The notes: generated by a model not told the origin, from the sequence alone. A DNA stretch of 32,854 bases from Rhodoferax sp. (GCF_025356155.1 NZ_JANXUQ010000057.1:1-32854), one strand, 5' to 3'; shown: positions 7,204 through 14,703, counted from the stretch's first letter. Translations and numbers: made by a program.

Positions 7204-8761
7204 TGCGGTGGGCGTTGGCTTGGGTGGTGATCGCGTCGCGCGCGGGTGCATCCAGCCGGGCGAGATTCTTGAGCTGCATCGCCATGCGTGGATTCTTCTT
7301 CAGCAGCGCCTCATGGCGTATCAAGAAGTCCCAATACAGCGTGGTGTAGGGGCAGGCGCTCGCGCCCGTGGATTGCGCGGGGTCGTATTTGCAGCCTTTG
7401 CAGTGGTTGCTCATGCGCTGGATGTATTTGCCGCTCGCCACATAGGGTTTGCTGGCCATCAGGCCACCGTCACCAAACTGGGACATGCCCAGCGTGTTGG
7501 GTAGCTCCACCCATTCCACGGCGTCTACATACACGCTCAGGTACCAGGCGTGCACGGCTTGCGGCTTCACACCCAGCAGCAGGGCGTACAGCCCGGTCAC
7601 CATGAGGCGCTGGATATGGTGGGCATAGCCGTGTTCCAGAGTTTGTGTGATGGCGTCTTTTAGGCACGGCAAGTCGGTCTCGCCGGTCCAGTACCAGGCG
7701 GGTAGCTCCGCTTGTGCGTCCAGCGCATTGCGCTCCAGGTAACTGGGCATTTGTGTCCAGTAAATGCCCCGTACATATTCGCGCCAGCCCAGTATTTGCC
7801 GGATAAAACCCTCAACCGCCGGTAGCGGCGCAGCGCCTGCGCGGTAGGCATCCTCGGCGGCTTGCACCACTTCACGTGGGTTCAATAGCTTGAGGTTCAG
7901 CGCGCAGCTTAGGTGCGAGTGGTAGAGCCAGGCCTCGCCAGCCCACATGGCGTCCTCAAACTGTCCGAAGAGCGGCAGGCGTTGCGCTATGAATGCTTGC
8001 AGCGCCAACAGCGCTTGTGTGCGTGTGACCGGCCAGCCAAACGTGTGCAATGTGCCGGGGTGGCTGGCGAACTGCGCGTTGACCAGCACAATCACTTCCT
8101 GCGTGATGGCGTCCGGCTCAAAACGTGTGGGCGGTGGCACGTTCTGCGGGCCCGCCTTGCCAAAGGATTCGCGGTTGTCTGCGTCAAAGTTCCACTGCCC
8201 ACCTACCGGGTCTTTGCCTTCCATCAAGATGCCGTGCTTGTGCCGCAGCTCGCGGTACCAGTATTCCAAGCGCAGTTGCTTGCGGCCCTTCGCATGGGCC
8301 GAAAAGTCGCGCACGGTGCTGAAGAAGTGGGTGTCGTCCCGCAGGTCTATGGTCAGGTGGTGTTCGGTGACCACTGTGCGCAGGCCGTGCAGCACACGCC
8401 AGTCGCCCGGTGCTGTCAGTACCAACGCAGCGGGTTGCAGTTGGGTGATGGCCTGATTCAGTTGCAAGGCCAATGAGCCCCGGTTGTCTGCATCGTTTAA
8501 CCGCGTGTAGACCAGTGGCAGGCCCCGTGCGCGCAAGTCTTCTGCAAAGTGGCGCATGGCGCTCAAGAACACCGCAATGCGCTGCTTGGCCGACCACACG
8601 TGGGTGGACTCTTCGGCCACCTCGGCCATCCACACCACGTCGTGTGCGGGGTCAAAATCTCGCAGTGCCGGCGATTGGGCGTCGAGCTGGTCACCCAGCA
8701 CGATGACCAGGTTCCTGACCTTGGAAGGCAATGGTGTGGGACTGGAGTTGGGTTTGCTCAT
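7190..8761 (-). CDS. Fe-S cluster photolyase/cryptochrome, PhrB-type (FeS-BCP family)
   Basis: This protein has 523 residues, counted from the ATG at 8761 that overlaps the DUF2256 stop as ATGA; 39 further upstream codons are open but out of keeping with this coupling. The N-terminal domain starts NLVIVLGDQLDAQSPAL, typical of the family. Cysteines C366, C454, C457 and C470 have spacings 88, 3 and 13, identical to the [4Fe-4S] ligands of Agrobacterium PhrB (C350, C438, C441, C454). The HH pair in GYAHHIQRLMV (residues 378-388) is the family hallmark. PhrB is a (6-4) photolyase with FAD and a lumazine antenna. Some relatives (Rhodobacter CryB) also act as light regulators, so either or both roles are possible. 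Confidence 0.93.
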   Translation of the reverse strand: MSKPNSSPTPLPSKVRNLVIVLGDQLDAQSPALRDFDPAHDVVWMAEVAEESTHVWSAKQRIAVFLSAMRHFAEDLRARGLPLVYTRLNDADNRGSLALQLNQAITQLQPAALVLTAPGDWRVLHGLRTVVTEHHLTIDLRDDTHFFSTVRDFSAHAKGRKQLRLEYWYRELRHKHGILMEGKDPVGGQWNFDADNRESFGKAGPQNVPPPTRFEPDAITQEVIVLVNAQFASHPGTLHTFGWPVTRTQALLALQAFIAQRLPLFGQFEDAMWAGEAWLYHSHLSCALNLKLLNPREVVQAAEDAYRAGAAPLPAVEGFIRQILGWREYVRGIYWTQMPSYLERNALDAQAELPAWYWTGETDLPCLKDAITQTLEHGYAHHIQRLMVTGLYALLLGVKPQAVHAWYLSVYVDAVEWVELPNTLGMSQFGDGGLMASKPYVASGKYIQRMSNHCKGCKYDPAQSTGASACPYTTLYWDFLIRHEALLKKNPRMAMQLKNLARLDAPARDAITTQANAHRNAQL

Positions 8762-8925
8762 GATGGCGTTTTCTTGGTTGCCTTTTGGGCGCGGCAGGCA
8801 TCGGAGCAGTACAACACCGACTCCCAGTTTTTGGCCCAGGCCTTGCGCCAGGTCATGGTGCGCCCGCATACCGCGCACAGCTTGCTAGGCAGGGATTGTT
8901 TGTTGCCTTTGAAGTCGTTTTTCAT
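8758..8925 (-). CDS. DUF2256 small Cys-rich (zinc-ribbon-like) protein
   Basis: This 55-residue protein starts at the ATG at 8925 and ends in the ATGA overlap with the Fe-S photolyase. C17-xx-C20 and C40-xxx-C44 flank TWRKAWAKNWESVLY, the DUF2256 pattern, and look like a metal-binding zinc-ribbon. The C-terminus is Lys-rich. Members of this family are often found next to cryptochrome/photolyase genes (recalled from genome annotations). A partner or accessory role for the Fe-S photolyase is likely by context but unproven. Translational coupling supports matched synthesis. Confidence 0.88.
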   Translation of the reverse strand: MKNDFKGNKQSLPSKLCAVCGRTMTWRKAWAKNWESVLYCSDACRAQKATKKTPS

Positions 8926-8944
8926 GGGGGATCGCGTCAGTGGA

Positions 8945-10498
8945 TCAGGCGAAAAGATCGCCTTGGGGCGATGGCGTAGAAGGCTCTTTGGCAGCTGCCT
9001 TGCGCCGTTGCCCGGACTGCGGCAGGCCGCTCTTGCGTGAACCGTGGCGCGCCTGCACGTCCCCGGCTTCTTCACGCGCTTCATCCGTTTGGCGCAGGCC
9101 ATACATCCGGTCTTTGGCGGCCTTCATCGCAGTCTTGTCGTCGACGATGGGGGCAGGGTAGTCCCCGCCGATGGTGCAGCCCGCCAGGTGTTGCACGCTG
9201 GTGTCCATCTTCCACGGCTCCGCCAGATACGGCAGCGGCACCTTGGCCAGCTCGGGCACCCAGCGGCGAATGAACAGGCCCTGCGGGTCCTGGTCTTGCG
9301 CCTGCTTGGTGGGGGAGTACATGCGCAGCGTATTGATGCCGGTGGTGCCGCTTTGCATCTGCATCTGGCTCCAGTGGATGCCGGGTTCATAGTCCAAAAA
9401 TTGGCGCGCCAAAAACAGGCCGGGCAGGCGCCAGTGCAGCCACAGGTGGTAGCTGGCAAAGCTGACCAGCATGGCCCGCATGCGAAAGTTCAGCCAACCG
9501 GTGGCAACCAGCGACCGCATACACGCGTCCACCATCGGGTAGCCGGTGCGGCCTTCGCACCAGGCGGCAAAGTATGCGCCGTTGAAGTCATCTTCGCGCA
9601 GACCGTCGCACACGCGCGCAAAGTTGTGAAATTCAATGTCGGGCTCGTCCTCCAGCTTCTGCATAAAATGGCAGTGCCAGCGCAAGCGCCCGGCGAAGCC
9701 GCGCAGCGCGTAGGCCAATGTACGGTCGGGCGTGTGGCCAATCGCTACCTCGGTGGCCTGGTGCACCGTACGCATCGACAGCGTGCCAAAGGCCAAGTGC
9801 GGGCTCAGGCGGCTACAACCTTCTTCGGCGGTGAGCGGGCTGGATAACGCCTTGCGGTAGTCGTAACCGCGCTCCTGTAAAAAGCTCTTTAGCGTGCGGC
9901 GCGCGGCTTTCTCTCCGGCGGCTTGCAATGTTTTACCGTGTGGTGTGAACCCCAGGCTGCTAAGGCTTGGCAGCTGCGGCTGGTCCACAGGTGCTGCGGC
10001 GGTAAATCCACCTTGCAATATTTGCAAAGGCGCATCCATGTGCGACTGCCAGCGCACGGCCCAGCCCGCGCGGCTGCGCAGGCGCCGTACCACGCCGGTC
10101 TGCGTGAATTCCTGCCACAGCACATGCTGCGATTGGCACCAGGCTGCCACCTGTTTGTCGCGTGTGTAAGACCATCCAGGGCCTGTTTCCTCGTGGCTGA
10201 GCAGGTGGGTAAACGCCAGCTCGGCATGCAATTGCGCAAGCACCGCAACACATGAGCCCACCCGCACCAGCAGTGGCAAGCCACGCTGGGCCAGCGCCGT
10301 GCGCAGTTCGGTCAGGCAAGCCAGCGCGAAGTCCACGTGGCTGGCATCACACTCCGGGCTTTGCAGCCACTCGGGCTCGATCACAAACAGGGCCAGCGCA
10401 TCGGCATGCGATTGCGCCGCAACCAGTGCCGCGTGGTCGTGGATGCGCAGGTCTCGTTTGAGCCAGACCAGGGCGCGTTGCCGGGGCACGTCCGCCAC
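8945..10498 (-). CDS. Deoxyribodipyrimidine photolyase / cryptochrome, class-I-like
   Basis: This protein has about 517 residues if started at the GTG at 10498, just after the stop of the preceding gene. The frame is open to 10597, but that upstream stretch lies inside the TIGR03643-like gene and shows no photolyase similarity. The N-terminal antenna domain is clear (ALVWLKRDLRIHDHAAL), and the FAD domain includes GCSRLSPHLAFGTLS, GYPMVDACMRSLVATGWLNF and the long conserved block from YEPGIHWSQMQMQSG to FIRRWVPEL. The enzyme would split UV pyrimidine dimers using blue light and FADH-, or act as a photoreceptor; the subgroup is not certain. The tail after residue 445 is basic and low-complexity and ends PQGDLFA. 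A 19-bp gap separates it from DUF2256, so they are one operon. Confidence 0.9.
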   Translation of the reverse strand: MADVPRQRALVWLKRDLRIHDHAALVAAQSHADALALFVIEPEWLQSPECDASHVDFALACLTELRTALAQRGLPLLVRVGSCVAVLAQLHAELAFTHLLSHEETGPGWSYTRDKQVAAWCQSQHVLWQEFTQTGVVRRLRSRAGWAVRWQSHMDAPLQILQGGFTAAAPVDQPQLPSLSSLGFTPHGKTLQAAGEKAARRTLKSFLQERGYDYRKALSSPLTAEEGCSRLSPHLAFGTLSMRTVHQATEVAIGHTPDRTLAYALRGFAGRLRWHCHFMQKLEDEPDIEFHNFARVCDGLREDDFNGAYFAAWCEGRTGYPMVDACMRSLVATGWLNFRMRAMLVSFASYHLWLHWRLPGLFLARQFLDYEPGIHWSQMQMQSGTTGINTLRMYSPTKQAQDQDPQGLFIRRWVPELAKVPLPYLAEPWKMDTSVQHLAGCTIGGDYPAPIVDDKTAMKAAKDRMYGLRQTDEAREEAGDVQARHGSRKSGLPQSGQRRKAAAKEPSTPSPQGDLFA

Positions 10499-10503
10499 GT
10501 TTG

Positions 10504-10797
10504 CTATTGCCGCGTGTGGGTGGCACGGTGGCGCAAGACCGCGGCCCCGCGCAGCGCCGCATGCTTGGTCACACGGCCAGCCATGCGTTTGCGCCACATC
10601 CGAAACGAGGACGGTTTCATATGCAGCCGCATCAAAGCCACTACGGCTGATTCGTTAAGGCCGAACTGGATCTCAATCGCCTCAAAAGCGGTGCGGTCCT
10701 CCCACGCCATTTCGATGATTCGCGAGATGTCCGCTTCGGTGTGCGGTGGCACGTGCAAGGATTGGACGGTTTGGGTTGTGTGGCAATGTAGACGCAT
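10504..10797 (-). CDS. TIGR03643-like conserved protein
   Basis: This protein has 97 residues from the ATG at 10797; the frame stays open to a TTG at 10926, but that extension has no family similarity. The core DISRIIEMAWEDRTAFEAIE, FGLNESAVVALMR and KPSSFRMWRKRMAGR is that of TIGR03643, an uncharacterised family with an apparent HTH-like helical fold and a basic C-terminus. It may bind nucleic acid. It is first in the minus-strand photolyase operon and ends 5 bp before the photolyase GTG start, so the two are probably translationally coupled. Its co-occurrence with photolyases and DUF2256 in other genomes is recalled, not checked here. Confidence 0.85.
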   Translation of the reverse strand: MRLHCHTTQTVQSLHVPPHTEADISRIIEMAWEDRTAFEAIEIQFGLNESAVVALMRLHMKPSSFRMWRKRMAGRVTKHAALRGAAVLRHRATHTRQ

Positions 10798-10847
10798 ACC
10801 GGATTTTGGCCTTTTCCGCTGCACACGGCGCTGTGACCGGACATTCT

Positions 10848-10864
10848 CCAGTGAATAACACTGG
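10848..10864. promoter_or_regulatory. Perfect palindrome in the BLUF/photolyase divergent promoter
   Basis: CCAGTG-AATAA-CACTGG is a perfect 6-5-6 inverted repeat. It is 50 bp upstream of the TIGR03643-like ATG and 93 bp upstream of the BLUF ATG, inside the 160-bp divergent gap. The size and placement fit a dimeric regulator operator that could control both transcription units. The regulator is unknown; the nearby MerR-type protein is one candidate, although its own promoter carries a different palindrome. Confidence 0.45.
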
Positions 10865-10957
10865 TACACGAACATGGCCGCCTTTTTGGTATCGTCCACT
10901 GTCACACCGCAAAAACATGCTGGCAAGCGCCAGTTTTTACACAGGAATTACCTGACC

Positions 10958-11377
10958 ATGCTCGTACAACTTACTTATGCCAGCAAGACTGCAACCATCT
11001 TGGGGCCAGGGGATGTCAAAGATATCTTGCAGAGCTCGGCCCGCAACAACCAGGCGGTTGGCGTGACGGGAGCGTTGTGCTTGGCAAATGGCACCTTCCT
11101 ACAACAGCTTGAAGGCGATCGCCAAGCGGTCAACATTTTGTACCACCGCATCTTGAAGGACCGGCGCCACAAAGACCCGGCGGTCCTGGATCTGTCGGAC
11201 ATTGCAGTTAGGCAATTTGGTAGCTGGTCCATGGGCCTCATTGCTGCAACCCAGGAAAATCGCCAACTGTTTCTCAAATACTCCAGTACAGCGGAGTTTG
11301 ACCCGTACAAGATGAGTGCCACGACACTGCGTGCATTTTTCTCTGAGGTGATTCAAAACGCGCGTTGGCTTTCATAG
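10958..11377 (+). CDS. BLUF-domain blue-light photoreceptor
   Basis: This 139-residue protein starts at an ATG preceded by AGGA about 11 bp upstream. Residues 1-95 form a BLUF domain: Tyr7 (QLTYAS), Asn31, Gln49 (TFLQQLEG), Trp90 and Met92 (FGSWSMG). The spacings from Tyr (24, 42, 83, 85) equal those of AppA Y21, N45, Q63, W104 and M106, so the full flavin-switch set is present without gaps. BLUF proteins bind FAD and shift their hydrogen-bond network in blue light. There is no output domain beyond a short helical C-terminal extension of about 45 residues, so it is a short BLUF protein that must signal through a partner. It diverges from the photolyase operon, implying a regulatory or shared light response. 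Confidence 0.93.
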   Translation: MLVQLTYASKTATILGPGDVKDILQSSARNNQAVGVTGALCLANGTFLQQLEGDRQAVNILYHRILKDRRHKDPAVLDLSDIAVRQFGSWSMGLIAATQENRQLFLKYSSTAEFDPYKMSATTLRAFFSEVIQNARWLS

Positions 11378-11499
11378 AAGGGACACGTTGTATTGGTAGG
11401 AATCACGTGAAGCCTCGTGGAAATTGAATATGGCGCTATAAAGTCAGGAGTAAATTATTGCCCCTGATCAACGACCGGTTACCTGTCCAAGGTCCTGAC

Positions 11500-11835
11500 T
11501 CATGGGCACTTGTTGGCCTTTTGGGCCCTGGTCACATATTTGATGTCAGCCCGTATTTCGGCCAGCATGTTGTTGGCGTCACCATGGTCTGTTTCACCCC
11601 AAAATGGCCATCCGACGAGCAATGTAGTGATGACTGCTTGGGTGTTGGCTTTGCTGTTGGCGTCCTTCTTCTTGTCATTCACTTCTTTTTCAGCCTTTTG
11701 CAAGGCGCTCAATTCCTTGCCCAGTTCCGGGCAGGATTGGCCTTTGAAATATTCGTAGTCAACGGCAAAGGCTGATGAGCTTACAAAGGTGCACAGTGCA
11801 GCACTGGCTACTGCAACGCATAGACGGAGTTTCAT
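11500..11835 (-). CDS. Small exported protein of unknown function
   Basis: This 111-residue protein starts at the ATG at 11835 with AGGA about 7 bp upstream. A signal peptide is clear (residues 1-24, cleavage after AFA). The mature part begins VDYEYFKGQSCPELGKEL, has a charged helix or coiled coil (LQKAEKEVNDKKKDANSKAN), a hydrophobic stretch around TTLLVGWPFWG, and ends in KANKCP. Two cysteines (in SCPEL and NKCP) could form a disulfide. I do not recognise the family with certainty; the shape resembles small periplasmic proteins widespread in Burkholderiales. It converges with the BLUF gene. The 122-bp gap between them has a weak inverted repeat only. Confidence 0.75.
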   Translation of the reverse strand: MKLRLCVAVASAALCTFVSSSAFAVDYEYFKGQSCPELGKELSALQKAEKEVNDKKKDANSKANTQAVITTLLVGWPFWGETDHGDANNMLAEIRADIKYVTRAQKANKCP

Positions 11836-11987
11836 GGTGGATCCTGTTGTTGATGTGAAACATGGGCGACCCATACGGTCAATCGGTTGCCCAATCTAAT
11901 CGCAGTGTGGAGTCATTGAGCCTAGGGTAAACACTAGGTGCGCACAAAATGCCAGGCGGGATGCGACAGACGCGGGTCTTGGACGAT

Positions 11988-12379
11988 TCAGTACCCTGCG
12001 TTGGGTCGAGTGTGCGGTTGGTCCTGTCGTGCTGAGACCATGGGCCATTTATTCAACTGCCCATCTGCAGGTACACACAGACGCCTGCTCTTCCCCGCCC
12101 TTTTTCCGCCGGGCAGATCAGTTCCGCCCGTGTCACGGGGCAGTGGCCAACGCCATCCGGGTGATCAAAGTGGCCTTTCTGGCAATGGGTGATCAGGCAG
12201 TGCGTGACCCGGTCCAATGCAACTTCTGCCTGTGCGGGGAGGTCAACCGTGGGGTTGCGCAGGCGCTTGCCGTCCAGCAAGCGCAGTGGCGGCAAGGCAC
12301 CCTGGGGCGCCAGCATGGGGGCCACCAAGATGTGGCGATCGCCTGCGTGGACGATGAGGGTGGCGTTGCGGGTACAACG
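11988..12379 (-). pseudogene. Decayed metallo-beta-lactamase-fold hydrolase fragment
   Basis: The minus strand encodes RNATLIVHAGDRHILVAPML, then LPAQAEVALDRVTHCLITH and GHFDHPD, which follows the start of UlaG-like MBL-fold hydrolases including the metal-site region. After about 75 residues the similarity stops in that frame (stop at 12053), while a second frame continues with RRLCVPADGQLNKW, which fits the next expected strand, and stops at 11988. The rest of the family (usually over 200 residues) is absent. I therefore read it as a frameshifted, 3'-truncated remnant. It lies immediately downstream of the DJ-1/PfpI gene on the same strand. Between 11836 and 11987 I see no gene. Confidence 0.5.
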
Positions 12380-12380
12380 A

Positions 12381-13043
12381 CTAGAACGCGGGCTTGCGCG
12401 CTTCGATCCGCTTGGGTCCGTCCTCTTCAAAGGCGCGAATCAGTGCCTGGGCCGCTGCGGGCGCCGTGTCGGGTGTGCCATTGCCGAAGGGTGGGTCTGG
12501 GTAGTACTCAATGCCCAACTGGATAGTCTTGGCCATGTCTTCCCCGGCGATCAACCCGGCCAGGAACAGGCCCGCGTCTATGCTGGCCGACACGCCCGCG
12601 CCGGTGATGAGCTTGCCATCGCGCTGGTAGCGCGCGGTGCTGACCTTGGCGCCATAGGCCGCCACGCGCTCGCGGGCGAACCAGTTGGTCGTGACATGCA
12701 AGCCGCCGATGACGCCCGCCGCACCCAACAGCTCCACACCGTTGCAGACGCCAAAGGTCCACGTGGACGCGGCGTGCAGACGGCGGATCGTCTCCAGCAT
12801 CACGGGGTCGTGCAATGCCTTTTCCACGCCTGGGCCGCCGGGTATGTAGAGGATGTCAGTGCTGGTGGTTTCCTCCAGCGTACGGTAGGCATGCAGGGCC
12901 AGACGCCGGGTATCGGCAAACACCGGCCCAGTGCGTGCGGCCATGAATTCGGTAGCCATGCCGGGCAGATTGGCCAGAACTTCGTAACCGCCGACGATGT
13001 CGAGTGCGGTGAAGCCGTCGAACAAAACAATGGAGAGGCGCAT
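12381..13043 (-). CDS. DJ-1/PfpI family protein (isonitrile hydratase-like)
   Basis: This protein has 220 residues from the ATG at 13043, preceded by AAGGAA in a purine-rich leader; the frame is open far upstream but only by chance. The fold is that of the class-I glutamine amidotransferase-like DJ-1/PfpI family: MRLSIVLFDGFTALDIVGGY, IPGGPGVEKAL, and the nucleophile elbow GVCNGVELLGAAG with Cys100. Isonitrile hydratase (InhA) and related proteins share this layout, including D15 and the ATTxW-like segment (VTTNWF). The substrate is not established. It diverges from a GlxA-like AraC regulator that itself carries a DJ-1 domain, an arrangement typical of regulator-target pairs. Confidence 0.88.
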   Translation of the reverse strand: MRLSIVLFDGFTALDIVGGYEVLANLPGMATEFMAARTGPVFADTRRLALHAYRTLEETTSTDILYIPGGPGVEKALHDPVMLETIRRLHAASTWTFGVCNGVELLGAAGVIGGLHVTTNWFARERVAAYGAKVSTARYQRDGKLITGAGVSASIDAGLFLAGLIAGEDMAKTIQLGIEYYPDPPFGNGTPDTAPAAAQALIRAFEEDGPKRIEARKPAF

Positions 13044-13123
13044 GGTGTTTCTTCTTTCCTTGAAAATGTGCGAAGCGGGGTGCTGCGCCACTGCATTGTC
13101 AAATCGGTGTGTGCTGGTGTAGC

Positions 13124-13160
13124 ATGGCACTATTGCCATATTTAATGGTGTTATCGCCAT
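13124..13160. promoter_or_regulatory. Two tandem palindromes in the DJ-1/AraC divergent promoter
   Basis: Two 16-bp elements share the pattern ATGGYR-N4-YGCCAT: ATGGCA-CTAT-TGCCAT at 13124-13139 (perfect) and ATGGTG-TTAT-CGCCAT at 13145-13160 (one mismatch). Their starts are 21 bp apart, two helical turns, so both would face the same side of DNA. This fits cooperative binding of the GlxA-like regulator. The second element abuts the regulator's ATG at 13161, leaving no Shine-Dalgarno, which suggests tight autorepression or a leaderless mRNA. Confidence 0.55.
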
Positions 13161-14171
13161 ATGCCATTTCAACCACCATTGCCCAAAAAAGCGAAGCCCG
13201 TCCGCATTGCCATCCTTGCGTATGCGGGTTGCATGGGTACCGAAATTTTCGCTGTGGCCGACGTGTTGTTGATAGCCAGCCACATCGCCCATGCGATGCG
13301 CAAAACGGCGTCTGCCCCCTTTGACGTGCAGGTCGTGGGGCTGGGCGGGCGATCGGTCACTGTGGCCGGTGGTTTTACGGTCGGCGCGCAAAAACCGGTG
13401 GGCGTCTATGACCTGCTCATCGTGCCGGGCCTGGAGATCCGCCGATTGGATGAGTGGGACCACAAGCTTGCGCCGCTGCGCCGCGAGCTCACCTTTATCC
13501 GCAAGAGCTTTGCCAGCGGCACCCCGGTTGCATCGGTGTGCATCGGTACGTTTTTGCTGGGAGAGGCGGGCTTGTTGGCGGGCCGCACGGCCACGACTGC
13601 CTGGCTGTGCGCGGGTGAACTGGCAAGCCGTTATCCAGAAGCCACGCTCAAGGCGGATGCTGTGCTGGTGGAAGACGGTGCCGTCACCACCACCGGGGCC
13701 GTCAGTTCGGCGTTTGACTTGGGCTTGCACCTGGTGAAAAAAACCTTGGGCGCGCAGGTGGCCACTGCCACTGCGCGGCTAGCACTGCTATCCCAACCCC
13801 GGGCCAGCCAGGCCCCGTTTGTGGACAGCGCGCTCCTGGGTCCTGCCAGTCTGCCATCGTTCGCACAGTGCGTGGCGCAGTGGCTGGGTGCGCGCTTGAC
13901 GGAGGCCTATGACCTGGACAATCTGGCCCGCGCCTTCCATGTCAGCACCCGCACGCTGTTGCGCCGGGTCAAGGCGCAGACCGGTGACTCGCCGCTGGCC
14001 CTGTTGCAACAGGCGCGGGTCGACAAGGCCAAGCAGTTGTTGAACGCCAGCGCGTTGAGCATTGCCCAAATCACCGAGGCGGTGGGCTATGCCGATGTGC
14101 CTACGTTCTCGCAGCTGTTTGCCAGCCGGGTGGGGGAAACGCCTGCGCGCTATCGGCGCAGGCAGGCCTGA
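13161..14171 (+). CDS. GlxA-like AraC-family transcriptional regulator with N-terminal DJ-1/PfpI domain
   Basis: This is a 336-residue protein. Residues 13-200 form a DJ-1/PfpI-like domain (VRIAILAYAGCMGTEIF; LLIVPGLEIRR; SVCIGTFLLGEAGLLAG with Cys127). Residues about 230-335 carry the two AraC HTH motifs (DLDNLARAFHVSTRTLLRRV, then IAQITEAVGYADVPTFSQLF and ETPARYRRR). The family senses small molecules through the DJ-1-like domain and controls amine, amino acid or isonitrile-type catabolism; the ligand here is unknown. It is divergent from the DJ-1/PfpI gene and shares tandem palindromes with it. No ribosome binding site is visible before the ATG. Confidence 0.9.
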   Translation: MPFQPPLPKKAKPVRIAILAYAGCMGTEIFAVADVLLIASHIAHAMRKTASAPFDVQVVGLGGRSVTVAGGFTVGAQKPVGVYDLLIVPGLEIRRLDEWDHKLAPLRRELTFIRKSFASGTPVASVCIGTFLLGEAGLLAGRTATTAWLCAGELASRYPEATLKADAVLVEDGAVTTTGAVSSAFDLGLHLVKKTLGAQVATATARLALLSQPRASQAPFVDSALLGPASLPSFAQCVAQWLGARLTEAYDLDNLARAFHVSTRTLLRRVKAQTGDSPLALLQQARVDKAKQLLNASALSIAQITEAVGYADVPTFSQLFASRVGETPARYRRRQA

Positions 14172-14220
14172 TGGCATAACGGCGACAATCAGTCTGCAAC
14201 ATTGGCGCGAACCTACCTAT

Positions 14221-14703
14221 ATGAAGACACTGCACAACGGCTTTACCTTGATCGAAATGCTCATGGTCATCGCCGTCATCGCTATCTTGGCGATGATCGC
14301 CATGCCCAGCTACCAGGGCAAGATCATCCGGGACCAAATCGTGGAGGGCAGTGCGCTGGCCAAGCTCGCGAAGGACCCGATTGCAGCCCAGTGGAATGCG
14401 TTCAAAACATTGCCAGCGGACAACGCCAACATTGTCGGCCTGCCGGCCCCGGACAAGATCGTCAGCAACCTGGTGCGCGCAGTCACTGTGCAGGACGGTG
14501 CCATCCACATCACCTACGGAAACCGCGCCAACAGCAACCTCAAGGACAAGACGCTGACTCTGCGCCCGGCCGTGGTCGAGGATGCGCAGATGGTGCCGGT
14601 GGCATGGATTTGCGGTGCAGCCAGCGCGCCGGACAAGATGACTGTCAAGGGCGAGAACAAGACCGACATTGCCAAGGAATACTTGCCACTGAACTGCAAG
14701 TAG
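14221..14703 (+). CDS. Type IV pilin-like protein (prepilin)
   Basis: This 160-residue protein has a class III prepilin signal: MKTLHNG followed by FTLIEMLMVIAVIAILAMIA. Prepilin peptidase would cut between Gly7 and Phe8 and methylate Phe, and the conserved Glu at mature position 5 is present. The rest is a globular C-terminal domain ending with a likely Cys pair (WICGAAS and LNCK) that could form the D-loop disulfide. The ATG was chosen because the prepilin signal must be at the N-terminus; upstream codons in frame belong to the overlapping end of the AraC gene. No pilus assembly genes are nearby, so it is an orphan major or minor pilin whose machinery lies elsewhere. Confidence 0.9.
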   Translation: MKTLHNGFTLIEMLMVIAVIAILAMIAMPSYQGKIIRDQIVEGSALAKLAKDPIAAQWNAFKTLPADNANIVGLPAPDKIVSNLVRAVTVQDGAIHITYGNRANSNLKDKTLTLRPAVVEDAQMVPVAWICGAASAPDKMTVKGENKTDIAKEYLPLNCK

